A stretch of DNA of 64,000 bases, taken from NCBI RefSeq assembly GCF_026616895.1, contig NZ_JANYME010000004.1, positions 62,001-126,000 of the forward strand, in the 5' to 3' direction. Numbering within the stretch: position 1 is the first letter of the stretch; every line of letters starts with the position of its first letter. The DNA comes from Campylobacter sp. MG1 (GTDB lineage: Bacteria; Campylobacterota; Campylobacteria; Campylobacterales; Campylobacteraceae). Position numbers and translations under genes: made by a program. The notes beneath the pieces are model-generated. The model was not told where the DNA came from and did no database searches. It worked only from the letters and a program-made list of their open reading frames with translations. Below are positions 19,293 to 28,970 of this stretch, in pieces.

Positions 19293-19356
19293 AACATTCT
19301 CCATAAATTTTCATAATTATAATTTAAAAAAGTATTTTTTAGACTTTATTATAAAA

Positions 19357-21324
19357 TTAAATACTTCTTAGTTTTTTAATCTCATCTCTATAAAATGCTG
19401 CTTGTTCAAAATCAAGCTCTTTTGCTGCTAGGTGCATTTTTTCTCTTAATTCATTTACTAATTTAGCCCGCTCATTTGCTGGCATTTTTTCTATTTTTGA
19501 TTTTTTTATAGAAACATTATCTTCGTTTTGTTTTAAAGTCTTTTCTAATTTTCGCTCAACACTTCTTGGAGTAATTCCGTGCAATTTATTATAAGCTTGT
19601 TGCAAGCTTCTTCGCTCACTCGTAATATCTATTGCTTCTTGCATTGATTTTGTGATTTTTTTAGCATATAAAATTACTTTTCCATTGACATTTCTAGCTG
19701 CTCTTCCCATTGTTTGAATTAAACTCGTAGTTGAGCGTAAAAAGCCTTCCTTATCAGCGTCTAAAATAGCTATAAGACTAACTTCAGGTAAATCAAGCCC
19801 TTCACGAAGCAAGTTAATTCCAATTAACACATCAAAATCTGCATTTCTAAGACCAATTATCAATTCATTTCGCTCAATTGCATCAATATCTGAATGCATA
19901 TATTTACATTTGATACCTAATTCTGTGTAGTATCTTTGCAATTCTTCTGCCATTTTTTTAGTTAGCGTTGTGATTAATACACGCTCATTTCTAGCAATCA
20001 CCTTTTTAATCTCATCATATAAATGCTCTATTTGGTTTTCGCTATCAATTATGCTAATTTCAGGGTCAAGCAGTCCTGTTGGACGCATAATTTGCTGATA
20101 AACACACTCACCACTAAGCTCAAGCTCTAATTCAGCAGGGGTTGCACTCACAAATAAAAAAAAGCAATCTTTATTAATAAATTCATCAAATTGTAATGGT
20201 CTATTATCTAAAGCACTTGGCAATCTAAAGCCGTATTCAACTAGCACTTCCTTTCTAGCTCTATCTCCTGCAAACATTCCCCTAAATTGTGGCAAACTAA
20301 CATGGCTTTCATCTACAATTACTAAAAATGGCTTTTGTTTTATTTTAAAATAATCAAATAAAGTATAAGGAGTTTCTCCTGCATTAAGCCCACTTAAATG
20401 CCTTGAATAATTTTCTATTCCTTTAGTCATTCCTGTAGTTTCTAGCATTTCTAAATCAAATTCAACTCGCTGTTCTAAGCGTTGTGCTTCTAATAATTTG
20501 CCTTGTTTTTTAAAATATTCTAACCTTTCATCAAGCTCATTTTTAATATCTTTACAAGCTCTTTTAAGCGTTGGAGTAGCGACTATAAATTGATTTGCAG
20601 CATAAAGTGTGAATTTATTTAAATCTTTTATTTTTTTATTATCAAAAGTATTAAAAGTATAAATCTTTTCTAATTCATCATCAAAAAATTCTAAGCGAAT
20701 TGCATCATCTTCATAATAAGCTGGATAAATATATATAATATCCCCATTTACACGGAAATTCCCCCTATCAAAAAACGTATCATTTCTACTATATCCCATA
20801 GCTACTAAATGAAGTAATAATTCTTTTTGTTTATAACATTTGCCTACTTCAAAAAACTCTACCATATCAATATATTCAGCAGGATTTCCTAATCCATAAT
20901 TAGCACTTACACTTGCAATACAAACGCAATCATCGTATGCTAAAAGCGAAGCAGTTGAGCTTAAACGAAGCCTTTCTAAATCATTATTAACCGAGCTATC
21001 TTTTTCTATAAATGTATCAGTTCTAGGAATATAAGCTTCAGGTTGATAATAATCATAATAACTTATGAAATACTCCACATGATTATTCGCAAAAAAGCCT
21101 TTAAATTCGCTATATAATTGCGCACAAAGTGATTTGTTATGGCTCATTATTAAAGTAGGCATTTTAAGTTTATTTATCACATTTGCCATTGTAAAGGTTT
21201 TACCCGAGCCTGTAACTCCTAAAAGAGTTTGATATTTTTGTCCGTTTTTTACACCATTTACAATTTTTTCTATTGCTTGTGCTTGGTCAGGTGATGGTTT
21301 ATAATTACTAATTAACTCAAACAT
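19357..21324 (-). CDS. uvrB: Excinuclease ABC subunit B
   Basis: Damage-verification helicase of nucleotide excision repair, 655 residues, full length. Walker [15 protein letters not shown] is near residue 38, the beta-hairpin region [14 protein letters not shown] near 89, [10 protein letters not shown] (motif II), and [11 protein letters not shown] (motif VI). A C-terminal UVR domain that contacts UvrC is seen in [18 protein letters not shown]-like sequence ([19 protein letters not shown]). Divergent from the coiled-coil gene at 21408, with about 80 bases between them for both promoters. Confidence 0.97.
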   Translation of the reverse strand: MFELISNYKPSPDQAQAIEKIVNGVKNGQKYQTLLGVTGSGKTFTMANVINKLKMPTLIMSHNKSLCAQLYSEFKGFFANNHVEYFISYYDYYQPEAYIPRTDTFIEKDSSVNNDLERLRLSSTASLLAYDDCVCIASVSANYGLGNPAEYIDMVEFFEVGKCYKQKELLLHLVAMGYSRNDTFFDRGNFRVNGDIIYIYPAYYEDDAIRLEFFDDELEKIYTFNTFDNKKIKDLNKFTLYAANQFIVATPTLKRACKDIKNELDERLEYFKKQGKLLEAQRLEQRVEFDLEMLETTGMTKGIENYSRHLSGLNAGETPYTLFDYFKIKQKPFLVIVDESHVSLPQFRGMFAGDRARKEVLVEYGFRLPSALDNRPLQFDEFINKDCFFLFVSATPAELELELSGECVYQQIMRPTGLLDPEISIIDSENQIEHLYDEIKKVIARNERVLITTLTKKMAEELQRYYTELGIKCKYMHSDIDAIERNELIIGLRNADFDVLIGINLLREGLDLPEVSLIAILDADKEGFLRSTTSLIQTMGRAARNVNGKVILYAKKITKSMQEAIDITSERRSLQQAYNKLHGITPRSVERKLEKTLKQNEDNVSIKKSKIEKMPANERAKLVNELREKMHLAAKELDFEQAAFYRDEIKKLRSI

Positions 21325-21407
21325 TTTAATCCTAAAAAATAATTTTTATTATTATATTAACTATAGGTAATTAAAATTATATCTTTAAATTTCGTTAAGG
21401 ATATGGT

Positions 21408-21644
21408 ATGAATGATTATACAATAACGTCGGCTTTAGATAAAAAAGTAGCAGAGTTAATAGAAAAATATAAATTTGTAGTAAGTGAAAATGAGAGATTA
21501 TTAAATGAATTAACCCAATCAAAAGCAAAATGCGAAGCTCAAACTTATCAAATTAACAGACTAGAAGAGGAATTATTAAATAAAAATCTAAAAGATGAAG
21601 AAATAGAAAGAATGATAGAGCAAGTAATTGGAAACAACAACTAA
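21408..21644 (+). CDS. Small coiled-coil protein (possibly cell-division related)
   Basis: 78 residues, almost entirely predicted coiled coil from about residue 20 on (heptad-like AELIEKYKFVVSENERLLNEL, then QINRLEEELL). A two-gene set of small proteins sits between uvrB and the prepilin/priA genes in C. jejuni as I recall (Cj0681-Cj0682). Its composition resembles short ZapB-like coiled coils but there is no specific motif. The next gene starts 17 bases before this stop, so the two are translationally linked. Confidence 0.65.
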   Translation: MNDYTITSALDKKVAELIEKYKFVVSENERLLNELTQSKAKCEAQTYQINRLEEELLNKNLKDEEIERMIEQVIGNNN

Positions 21645-21921
21645 ATTTACGATAGTTTTAGGTACTAGAAGCTATACTTTTGCCGTGCCTGATGGCGATT
21701 TTTTAGCTAGTATTAATAACGATATCAATAAGTTAAAAAATGAAAATGGCAGTATAGAAAATACTGCTTTTATTAGTCATTATTTAAATGTTTCATACTT
21801 AAAATTTAAATTAGATTTAGAATATGAAAAATTAAAAAAAGAAAATAATAGTTTAAAAAATGAATTAAATAAGTTAGAAAAAGAGTTATTAGAAATTTTA
21901 GATAAATTTAAAGAAAATTAG
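21628..21921 (+). CDS. Small ZapA-like/coiled-coil protein
   Basis: 97 residues. The N-terminal 40 residues (KFTIVLGTRSYTFAVPDGD...SINNDINKL) could form the beta-alpha head seen in ZapA proteins, which bundle FtsZ. Residues 60-97 are a lysine/glutamate-rich coiled coil. The resemblance to ZapA is weak. The start is TTG at 21628 inside the preceding gene (17-base overlap); no ATG is available near the N-terminus. Co-expressed with the 78-residue protein and probably paired with it. Confidence 0.6.
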   Translation: METTTKFTIVLGTRSYTFAVPDGDFLASINNDINKLKNENGSIENTAFISHYLNVSYLKFKLDLEYEKLKKENNSLKNELNKLEKELLEILDKFKEN

Positions 21922-21929
21922 GAGTGATT

Positions 21930-22427
21930 ATGAGACAAGCATTTTCTTTAATAGAATTAGTATTTGTTATAGCAATAATAGGTGTTATATCAAGTATAGC
22001 AGTCCCTAAATTTTTTGCCACTAGAGAAACTGCTGAAATAGTTAAATTAAAAGAACAGGTTGAATCAATTAGAAAAGGCATAGAAGCTTATGCTGGAGCT
22101 AAGTATATAGAAACAGGTAGTAAGGATTATCCAGATGGATTATGTTATAATTCAAGTGGAAATATTGATAATTGCAATGATTCTTTAAAAAATAATAGAT
22201 TGATTTTTCAAGTAGTTATGCAAACACCTCCGGTAGCTAATGTAAATTGGATTGGCTGGACTAATTCTTTAACCAACCCAATATTTTTATATAAAATCAA
22301 GAAAAATATTCAAAAAGGTTATTTGTTTGAATATGATAAAGGAAATGGAACTTTTAAGTGTATAGATTCACATAGTAAGTGTGCTGTAAACACTTGTGCT
22401 TTACCTTGTAAAGACTTAGGAGAATAA
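21930..22427 (+). CDS. Type IV prepilin / pseudopilin-like protein 1
   Basis: 165 residues. A short basic leader MRQA precedes FSLIELVFVIAIIGVISS; the +5 Glu and hydrophobic helix are the class III signal recognised by prepilin peptidase PilD. The mature part has several cysteines, some paired near the end (FKCIDSHSKCAVNTCALPC). ATG at 21930 is chosen because TAGGAG lies six bases upstream; a GTG six bases earlier would overlap that signal. It is a paralogue of the next gene: both share the IRxGIEAYA helix and the KDYPDGLC / KKYPDSLC segment. Probably a minor pseudopilin of a transformation/secretion apparatus. Confidence 0.8.
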   Translation: MRQAFSLIELVFVIAIIGVISSIAVPKFFATRETAEIVKLKEQVESIRKGIEAYAGAKYIETGSKDYPDGLCYNSSGNIDNCNDSLKNNRLIFQVVMQTPPVANVNWIGWTNSLTNPIFLYKIKKNIQKGYLFEYDKGNGTFKCIDSHSKCAVNTCALPCKDLGE

Positions 22428-22428
22428 T

Positions 22429-22911
22429 ATGAAAAAAGCTATGAGTATGATGGAGATTATTTTTGTAATAGTAATCATCGGTATATTATCAGGTGTTGCT
22501 ATCCCTAAGTTATTTATCAGTAGAACCGATGCTGAAATTTTAAAATTGCAAGAAACCGTTGCTTTAATTAGAGTAGGTATAGAAGCTTATGCTAATGATG
22601 AGCTATATGCTAGTGGCGTAAAAAAATATCCAGATTCGTTATGTACTGATAGTGCTGGTGCAGTAGCTAAAAGTTGTCAAAATAATTTTAATAAAGGTAG
22701 ATTTTTTACAGCAGTATTGCAAAATTCAGTTGAGTATGGTAGCAAAAAAGGTACTTGGAATGGTTGGACTACGGCTAAACCAGAGAGATTTATTTATTAT
22801 GTCAATAATAATAAGGAAGGTTTTGAATTTACATATGATGCTAGCAATGGCCTTTTTAAATGCGAGAAAGATTATAATAAAGATTTAACTTGTGCTATAT
22901 TTGATAAATAA
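22429..22911 (+). CDS. Type IV prepilin / pseudopilin-like protein 2
   Basis: 160 residues, leader MKKA followed by MSMMEIIFVIVIIGILSG with Glu at +5. It starts two bases after the previous stop and resembles it along the whole length (LIRVGIEAYAND, KKYPDSLC, FNKGRFFTAVLQ, WNGWTTA, and a C-terminal FKCEKDYNKDLTC). The two genes look like a tandem duplication that has since diverged. Likely inner-membrane subunit processed by PilD. Partner system not in the window. Confidence 0.82.
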   Translation: MKKAMSMMEIIFVIVIIGILSGVAIPKLFISRTDAEILKLQETVALIRVGIEAYANDELYASGVKKYPDSLCTDSAGAVAKSCQNNFNKGRFFTAVLQNSVEYGSKKGTWNGWTTAKPERFIYYVNNNKEGFEFTYDASNGLFKCEKDYNKDLTCAIFDK

Positions 22912-22920
22912 GGAATTTAT

Positions 22921-23517
22921 ATGAGAAAAGCGTTTACTATGATTGAATTAATTTTTATTATTGTAATAATAGGTATATTATCAGCTATTGCTTTACCTAA
23001 TTTTTTTGATTTAAATTTTAAATCAGAAATCGCTAAAGTAAAATCAGAAGTTAATGCTATAAATAGTAGGGCTAAATCAGAATTTTTAAATAATGTAATA
23101 TCAGGGAGAGATCCTAATTCTTACACAACAATTGATAATAAAGGTGGTAAAATGTTTACTAATATTTTTAAAGAAGGTTTAAGAAAAGGCACTGTTAATA
23201 AAGGTTGGTTTAAAAGCAGTGCTGAAACATCAGTTAGTAATACTTCAACATATCCTATATTAGCATTAGTAGACAAATCATACGATCCTATGACAGATTA
23301 TCAAAAATATTTAGAGCAAGAGCTTAAAAGAGCTGGTCTTATTAAAGATGAAACAGTTATTGCCTATAAATATTCTATCAGTGAAAAAATTTATTATTCT
23401 TTTTTATTTAGAAGCAAAAAAGCAGAAATGGTGTGTGTCAAAGCAGTTTGTAATGGGTGTAATAAGAGCAGAAGAGATACTATGAATAATATGATAAGAT
23501 GTGATACAGAGGCTTAA
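22921..23517 (+). CDS. Type IV prepilin / pseudopilin-like protein 3
   Basis: 198 residues, leader MRKA then FTMIELIFIIVIIGILSA with Glu at +5. The mature domain differs from the two preceding proteins and ends with a cysteine cluster (MVCVKAVCNGC). Its stop codon overlaps the priA ATG (TAATG), tying it to a replication-restart gene. A single prepilin gene lies at this place in C. jejuni as I recall (Cj0683); here there are three. Confidence 0.82.
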   Translation: MRKAFTMIELIFIIVIIGILSAIALPNFFDLNFKSEIAKVKSEVNAINSRAKSEFLNNVISGRDPNSYTTIDNKGGKMFTNIFKEGLRKGTVNKGWFKSSAETSVSNTSTYPILALVDKSYDPMTDYQKYLEQELKRAGLIKDETVIAYKYSISEKIYYSFLFRSKKAEMVCVKAVCNGCNKSRRDTMNNMIRCDTEA

Positions 23518-25355
23518 TGTATTATAAAGTAGCTATTTTAGGCTATAACATAGAGGAATTAGTCTATGAAAGCGATAGTAAAATTGATAACTACACTAAG
23601 GTTGAAGTTAATTTAATCAATAAAGTTTGCGTCGGTATTGTTACAGGTGAATGTGAAAAACCTGATTTTAGTGTAAAAAAAATTAAAACAATTTTTGAAG
23701 AATATTTATACAATAATCAAATTGAATTATTAAATTTTATGAGTAAATATTACGCAGCTAATATATCTTTATGTGCTGATATTTTTACATTTTCTAATGT
23801 TAAAAATACACAAATAAAAAAGATAAATAATAATATAAATTTAACCTTAAATGATTTACAAAATAGTTGTTTAAAACACTGTGAAAATCATAAATTTAAT
23901 TTAATATTTGGCGATACTGGAAGTGGGAAAACTGAAATTTATGCTAAATTAATAAATGAATGCATAAATAATGGAAAGCAGGTTTTGTTTTTAATGCCTG
24001 AAATTAGTCTAACTCCACAAATGTGTAAGCGTATGGATAAATATTTTAAAGATTTGTTTATAGTATGGCATAGTAAAATTACAAAGACAAAAAAGCAAAA
24101 ATATTTAAATGAATTTTTAATAGGTGATAAGCCATTAGTATTAGGTGCTAGGTCAGCTTTATTTTTACCATTTACAAATTTAGGTTTAATTATTGTTGAT
24201 GAAGAACATGATAGCTCTTATAAATCTAGTTCTTACCCTTGTTACAATGCTAAAGATTTGGCTATTTATCTTGCTAATATCAGTGATGCTAAGCTAGTTT
24301 TAGGTTCGGCTACACCTAGTTTAAATAGTTTTTATAATGATAAAATAGCTAAATTTAGACTAAAGGGTACATATTACTATAGTAAAAAAGAAATTATATA
24401 TGATGATAGTTTAATAATACCAAGTGATTGTTTGATAGGTGAATTAAAAAAAAATTTGGAATTACGCAAGCAAAGTATAGTTTTTCTACCGGTTCGTGGT
24501 AATTATAGGCAAGTTTTATGTAAGGATTGTGGCAAAAGAAAACTTTGTTCTAATTGTTCAGTACCTATGAGTTTGCATAATAAAATATATAAATGTCATT
24601 ATTGTGGCAAAAAAGAGTATGTAAAAAATACTTGTGAATTTTGTGGTAGTTCAATGCTTGAAAGTAAAATTATAGGCACTGCTGAATTGAAAAATAAGTT
24701 AGAATGTATTTTACCTAATGCTAGAATAGCTAAATTAGATAGTGATGAATTTAGTTCAGTTAAAAAATTAAAAGAAATTTTAAATTTATTTAGCGAAGGA
24801 AATATTGATATATTAATAGGTACTCAACTAATTTCAAAAGGACACGATTATAAAAATGTTACATTTTGTGCTATTTTAGGACTTGATGAATATTTATTCT
24901 ATCCTGATTATAAAGCTCGTGAAAATACACTTGCACTAGCTATTCAAGTAGCTGGTCGTGCTGGTAGAGATGGAAAGGCTAGTATTTTAATTAATACGCA
25001 ATATAAGGATTTTTTTAGTTCATATATTGAAAATTACGATGATTTTTTATTGGACGAACAAATGTTTAGAAAAAATTATCCACCAAATAAAAGATTATTA
25101 AGGTTATTAATTAATTCTAAAAATGATGAAGAAGCAAAAAATTTATGTGAAAATATAGTTTCTAATCTTAATTGTATAGATGCTGATTTTGAAATTATAG
25201 GTTATGGAAAATGTGCTATTGAAAAAATAAATAATGAATTCCGCTATTATATCCTACTTCGTTCTAGTAAAAAAATGCTGCTTAGCAATATAGCTTTATC
25301 TTATAAACAATTACAAAAAGTAACAATTGATATAGACCCTGTGCATTTTTCTTAA
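23517..25355 (+). CDS. priA: Primosomal replication-restart helicase PriA
   Basis: Superfamily 2 helicase that reloads the replisome at repaired forks, 612 residues. Walker A GDTGSGKTEIYAKLI near residue 137, DEEH motif (IVDEEHDSSY) near 235, and the C-terminal helicase motif QVAGRAGRDGKA. The two interwoven zinc sites are seen in CKDCGKRKLCSNC, then CHYCGKK and CEFCGSS, giving eight cysteines. The N-terminal 3'-DNA-binding domain is short, as in other epsilonproteobacteria. Starts on the stop codon of the third prepilin gene. Confidence 0.95.
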   Translation: MYYKVAILGYNIEELVYESDSKIDNYTKVEVNLINKVCVGIVTGECEKPDFSVKKIKTIFEEYLYNNQIELLNFMSKYYAANISLCADIFTFSNVKNTQIKKINNNINLTLNDLQNSCLKHCENHKFNLIFGDTGSGKTEIYAKLINECINNGKQVLFLMPEISLTPQMCKRMDKYFKDLFIVWHSKITKTKKQKYLNEFLIGDKPLVLGARSALFLPFTNLGLIIVDEEHDSSYKSSSYPCYNAKDLAIYLANISDAKLVLGSATPSLNSFYNDKIAKFRLKGTYYYSKKEIIYDDSLIIPSDCLIGELKKNLELRKQSIVFLPVRGNYRQVLCKDCGKRKLCSNCSVPMSLHNKIYKCHYCGKKEYVKNTCEFCGSSMLESKIIGTAELKNKLECILPNARIAKLDSDEFSSVKKLKEILNLFSEGNIDILIGTQLISKGHDYKNVTFCAILGLDEYLFYPDYKARENTLALAIQVAGRAGRDGKASILINTQYKDFFSSYIENYDDFLLDEQMFRKNYPPNKRLLRLLINSKNDEEAKNLCENIVSNLNCIDADFEIIGYGKCAIEKINNEFRYYILLRSSKKMLLSNIALSYKQLQKVTIDIDPVHFS

Positions 25356-25384
25356 ATTTAAAACCTTTTGTAAATTAATTCTTT

Positions 25385-25390
25385 TATAAT
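25385..25390 (+). promoter_or_regulatory. Predicted -10 box of acnB
   Basis: TATAAT, 27 bases before the acnB ATG, followed by AAGGAG at correct spacing. Suggests a separate promoter for acnB although priA ends just upstream. Confidence 0.55.
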
Positions 25391-25417
25391 CAAAATATAA
25401 ATTTTTAAGGAGAATAA

Positions 25418-27970
25418 ATGAGCTTTTTAAATGAATATCAAAAATTGGTTGATGAAAGAGCTAAGTTGAATGTCCCAGCTTTAGCTTTAAATGTAGAGCA
25501 AACCAAAAAATTGTGTGAGTTATTAGAAAATAATGATAAGGATAGTGATAAATTAAAGGATTTATTAATTAATCGTGTTGGTGTTGGTGTAGATGATGCT
25601 GCATTAGTAAAATGTGAATTTTTAGAAAAAATATTATTTAATAAAAGTAAATGTACCTGTATAAGCAAAATTGAAGCTACTAATATGTTAAGCACTATGC
25701 TTGGTGGGTATAACGTAAGAGTATTGCTTAAAGCATTAGAAAATAATGATGTAGCTAGTTTAGCGGTAGATGCTTTTAAAGATATTATATTTGTTCATGA
25801 TGGTTTTGATAAAGTTGTTGAATTGCATAAAAAAGGAAATAAATTTGCAACTCAAGTTTTAACAAGTTGGGCTAATGCTGAATGGTTTATTAAAAAACCT
25901 GAAGTAGCATCTGAAATTGAATGCGTATGCTTTAAGGTAAATGGTGAAACAAACACCGATGATTTAAGCCCAGCAAGTGAAGCTTTTACTAGAAGTGATA
26001 TACCGTTACACGCACAAGCTATGCTTGTTAAAAGACAGGCTGGTAGTCTTGAAAAAATAGCTGAACTTAAAAAATTAGGCGTTCAAGTTGCTTATGTGGG
26101 CGATGTTGTAGGAACTGGTTCAAGCCGTAAATCAGCTATAAATTCAGTTCAATGGCATTTAGGTAGTGATATTAATGGAGTTCCAAATAAACGCACTGGT
26201 GGAGTTATTTTAGGACAAACTATTGCCCCAATTTTCTTTAACACAGCTCAAGATAGTGGTGCTTTACCTATAGTTTGTGATGTTACAAGTCTTGAAATGG
26301 GCGATAAATTTGTAGTTGATATTAAAAACGAACAAATTTTAAAAGATGGTAAAAAAATAAGCGATTTTAAAATCACTCCAAATACCCTTTTAGATGAAGT
26401 TCGTGCAGGTGGTAGAATTCCATTAATTGTTGGTCGTGGATTATGTGCTAAGGCAAGGAATGTTTTAGGAATGGAAGATGAGAAAATTTTCAAAAAACCA
26501 GTTCAACCTGAGAACAATGCCAAAGGTTATACATTAGCACAAAAAATGTTAGGTAATGCTTGTGGATTAAAAGGTGTAGTTCCTGGAATGTATATAGAGC
26601 CAAAAACTACTACCGTTGGTAGCCAAGATACAACAGGACCAATGACTAGAGATGAAGTAAAAGAACTAGCTAGTTTAGGTTATAACGCTGATTTTGTAAT
26701 GCAAAGTTTTTGCCATACGGCAGCATATCCTAAACCAAGCGATGTAATTACTCATAAAACTCTACCTAATTTTATGAGTTCAAGGGGTGGTGTTGCATTA
26801 AAACCTGGTGATGGCGTTATTCATAGTTGGTTAAATCGTTTTGTAATGCCTGATGAGGTTGGAACAGGTGGAGATTCTCATACAAGATTTCCTATAGGTA
26901 TAAGCTTCCCAGCTGGTAGTGGGCTTGTAGCATTTGCTGCAGTTACAGGGTCTATGCCACTTAATGTACCTGAGAGTATTTTAGTTCGTTTTAAGGGAGA
27001 ATTACAACCTGGTGTTACTTTAAGAGATTTAGTAAATGCAATTCCTTATGTAGCTATAAAAGAAGGTTATTTAACTGTTGAGAAAAAAGGTAAAAGGAAT
27101 ATTTTTGCTGGTAAAATTTTAGAAATAGAGGGACTTGAAAACCTTAAAGTTGAACAAGCATTTGAATTAAGTGACGCAAGCGCTGAAAGAAGTGCAGCAG
27201 CTTGTTGTGTAAATTTAAGCGAGGAGAGCGTAGCTGAATATCTAAAATCAAATATAAGTTTAATTGATGCAATGGTAGAAGCTGGTTATGAGAGTAAAGA
27301 AACACTTTTAAGAAGAAAAGCTAGAATGCAAGAGTGGTTGAAAAATCCAAAATTACTAAGAGCAGATAAAGATGCTAAGTATGAGCATATTTTTGAAATA
27401 GATTTAAATACCATTAAAGAACCGATTTTAGCATGTCCGAATGATCCTGATGATGTTGCAACACTAAGCGAAATTTTAGCAGATAGTAAGCGTCCACATA
27501 ATATTGATGAGGTATTTGTGGGTTCTTGTATGACAAATATAGGACATTATAGAGCTTTAGGTGAAATTATTAAAGGTAAAGGTATGCTTAAAACTCGTCT
27601 TTGGATAGCACCTCCTACGAAAATGGATAAAGCACAATTAACTAATGAAGGATATTATTCAATTTATGGTGCTGCTGGTGCTAGAATTGAAGTTCCAGGA
27701 TGTAGCTTATGCATGGGTAATCAAGCTCGTGTAAATGATGGAGCTGTTGTATTTAGCACAAGTACTAGAAACTTTGATAACAGAATGGGATTTGGTGCTA
27801 AAGTTTATTTAGGAAGTGCAGAACTTGCAGCTGTATGTGCTATTTTAGGAAAACTTCCTAATGCAGCTGAATATTTAGAATTAGTAAATGATAAATTAAG
27901 TGATAGTAAAAAAGCTAATATTTATAAGTATTTAAATTTTAACGAGATTGAAAATTTCCAAGTAGATTGA
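25418..27970 (+). CDS. acnB: Aconitate hydratase B
   Basis: TCA-cycle aconitase (citrate to isocitrate), 850 residues, full length for the B family. The AcnB-specific HEAT-like domain is N-terminal, followed by the swivel domain ([18 protein letters not shown]) and the catalytic domains. The [4Fe-4S] cysteines fit [11 protein letters not shown] and [12 protein letters not shown]. AcnB is the main aconitase of Campylobacter. Followed by a clear terminator. Confidence 0.97.
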   Translation: MSFLNEYQKLVDERAKLNVPALALNVEQTKKLCELLENNDKDSDKLKDLLINRVGVGVDDAALVKCEFLEKILFNKSKCTCISKIEATNMLSTMLGGYNVRVLLKALENNDVASLAVDAFKDIIFVHDGFDKVVELHKKGNKFATQVLTSWANAEWFIKKPEVASEIECVCFKVNGETNTDDLSPASEAFTRSDIPLHAQAMLVKRQAGSLEKIAELKKLGVQVAYVGDVVGTGSSRKSAINSVQWHLGSDINGVPNKRTGGVILGQTIAPIFFNTAQDSGALPIVCDVTSLEMGDKFVVDIKNEQILKDGKKISDFKITPNTLLDEVRAGGRIPLIVGRGLCAKARNVLGMEDEKIFKKPVQPENNAKGYTLAQKMLGNACGLKGVVPGMYIEPKTTTVGSQDTTGPMTRDEVKELASLGYNADFVMQSFCHTAAYPKPSDVITHKTLPNFMSSRGGVALKPGDGVIHSWLNRFVMPDEVGTGGDSHTRFPIGISFPAGSGLVAFAAVTGSMPLNVPESILVRFKGELQPGVTLRDLVNAIPYVAIKEGYLTVEKKGKRNIFAGKILEIEGLENLKVEQAFELSDASAERSAAACCVNLSEESVAEYLKSNISLIDAMVEAGYESKETLLRRKARMQEWLKNPKLLRADKDAKYEHIFEIDLNTIKEPILACPNDPDDVATLSEILADSKRPHNIDEVFVGSCMTNIGHYRALGEIIKGKGMLKTRLWIAPPTKMDKAQLTNEGYYSIYGAAGARIEVPGCSLCMGNQARVNDGAVVFSTSTRNFDNRMGFGAKVYLGSAELAAVCAILGKLPNAAEYLELVNDKLSDSKKANIYKYLNFNEIENFQVD

Positions 27971-27980
27971 TTTTATGATT

Positions 27981-28007
27981 GTCGTTTTCATATATTTTGA
28001 AAACGAC
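27981..28007 (+). terminator. Terminator of acnB
   Basis: Hairpin GTCGTTTTC / GAAAACGAC with a nine-base loop starting ten bases after the acnB stop, followed by TTTATATTTT. Confidence 0.75.
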
Positions 28008-28123
28008 TTTATATTTTAGATATTTTATTGAATATTAATTTTTATATACAATAATTGATAAATATCAATTAGAAAATAAAAAAGATAAATATAATCTCAT
28101 TTAAAATTATTTAGGAGTTATTT

Positions 28124-28558
28124 ATGGAAGCTTTTTATCCATTAGCACTTATTATTCATATTTTTTGTGCGATTATTTTTGTTGGTTATTTATTTTTTGA
28201 TGTTGTTATTTTTTCAAAAGTTAAGAAATCTTTAAGTAAAGATTGTAATGATATAGAAAATTCTATTTCAAAAAAAGCTATTAAGATTATGCCTATTTGT
28301 GTTTTTTTACTCTTATTTAGCGGTGGATTTATGATGAGTAGGTGGGTAAATTCAGATTTAGGTTATTTTAATGAATTATATCAAAAAGTATTTATGATAA
28401 AAGTAATTTGTGCTTGTTTAATTTTTTTAGCGGTTATTTTTTCTTTGTTTTGTAAATTTATGAAAATAAAAAATCCTATATCAAGTATTATTCATCCTTT
28501 AGCTTTGATATTAGCTACTATTATTGTGATTTGTGCGAAATTAATGTTTTATGTTTAA
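28124..28558 (+). CDS. Small four-helix membrane protein (CopD/DUF2269-like in appearance)
   Basis: 144 residues with four hydrophobic segments. TM1 (YPLALIIHIFCAIIFVGYLF) carries a His in the membrane, and FSGGFMM and IIHPLALILATII carry further Gly/His positions, a pattern of CopD-like and related small membrane proteins. Family assignment is tentative. It overlaps the next gene by eight bases (ATGTTTAA) and is the first gene of a three-gene unit ending with a major-facilitator transporter. GGAG precedes the ATG. Confidence 0.6.
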   Translation: MEAFYPLALIIHIFCAIIFVGYLFFDVVIFSKVKKSLSKDCNDIENSISKKAIKIMPICVFLLLFSGGFMMSRWVNSDLGYFNELYQKVFMIKVICACLIFLAVIFSLFCKFMKIKNPISSIIHPLALILATIIVICAKLMFYV

Positions 28559-28970
28559 AAAAATTATAATAACTATTTTAATATTTGATTTAATTTTATG
28601 TTTATATTTTTATGACTTAGGTGCTTTTTATACTATACAATTATCTATTATTGCAAATTTAAGTTTGCCTTATTTAACATTTATAAATTTGAAAAAAAAA
28701 TTACCTAAATTTGTATTAGCACAAAAGCCACGCATTTTATTGCAAAATCAGTATATAGATTTTATTGAAAAAAAAGGTTTTAAAGCTACATTATCAGGAA
28801 TTAAGCATTATAAAATATTTTTAAATTTATATAAAGTTTTAACTTATATTATTTTTGCTATATTAATTATGATTTTAATGAAGTATAAATTATTTCATAT
28901 AACAGCTTTTTTTATAGCTTCATTTATTGTAATGATAATTTTATTTATATTTAGGTTGAAAAATGTTTAA
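28551..28970 (+). CDS. Small membrane protein of unknown function
   Basis: 139 residues. Two hydrophobic segments at the N-terminus (about 4-22 and 28-46), a basic soluble stretch (KKKLPKFVLAQKPRILLQNQ...), and two more at the C-terminus. Not recognised. It overlaps both neighbours by eight bases with the same ATGTTTAA junction, so it is translated together with the upstream membrane protein and the downstream transporter. Confidence 0.6.
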   Translation: MFKKIIITILIFDLILCLYFYDLGAFYTIQLSIIANLSLPYLTFINLKKKLPKFVLAQKPRILLQNQYIDFIEKKGFKATLSGIKHYKIFLNLYKVLTYIIFAILIMILMKYKLFHITAFFIASFIVMIILFIFRLKNV

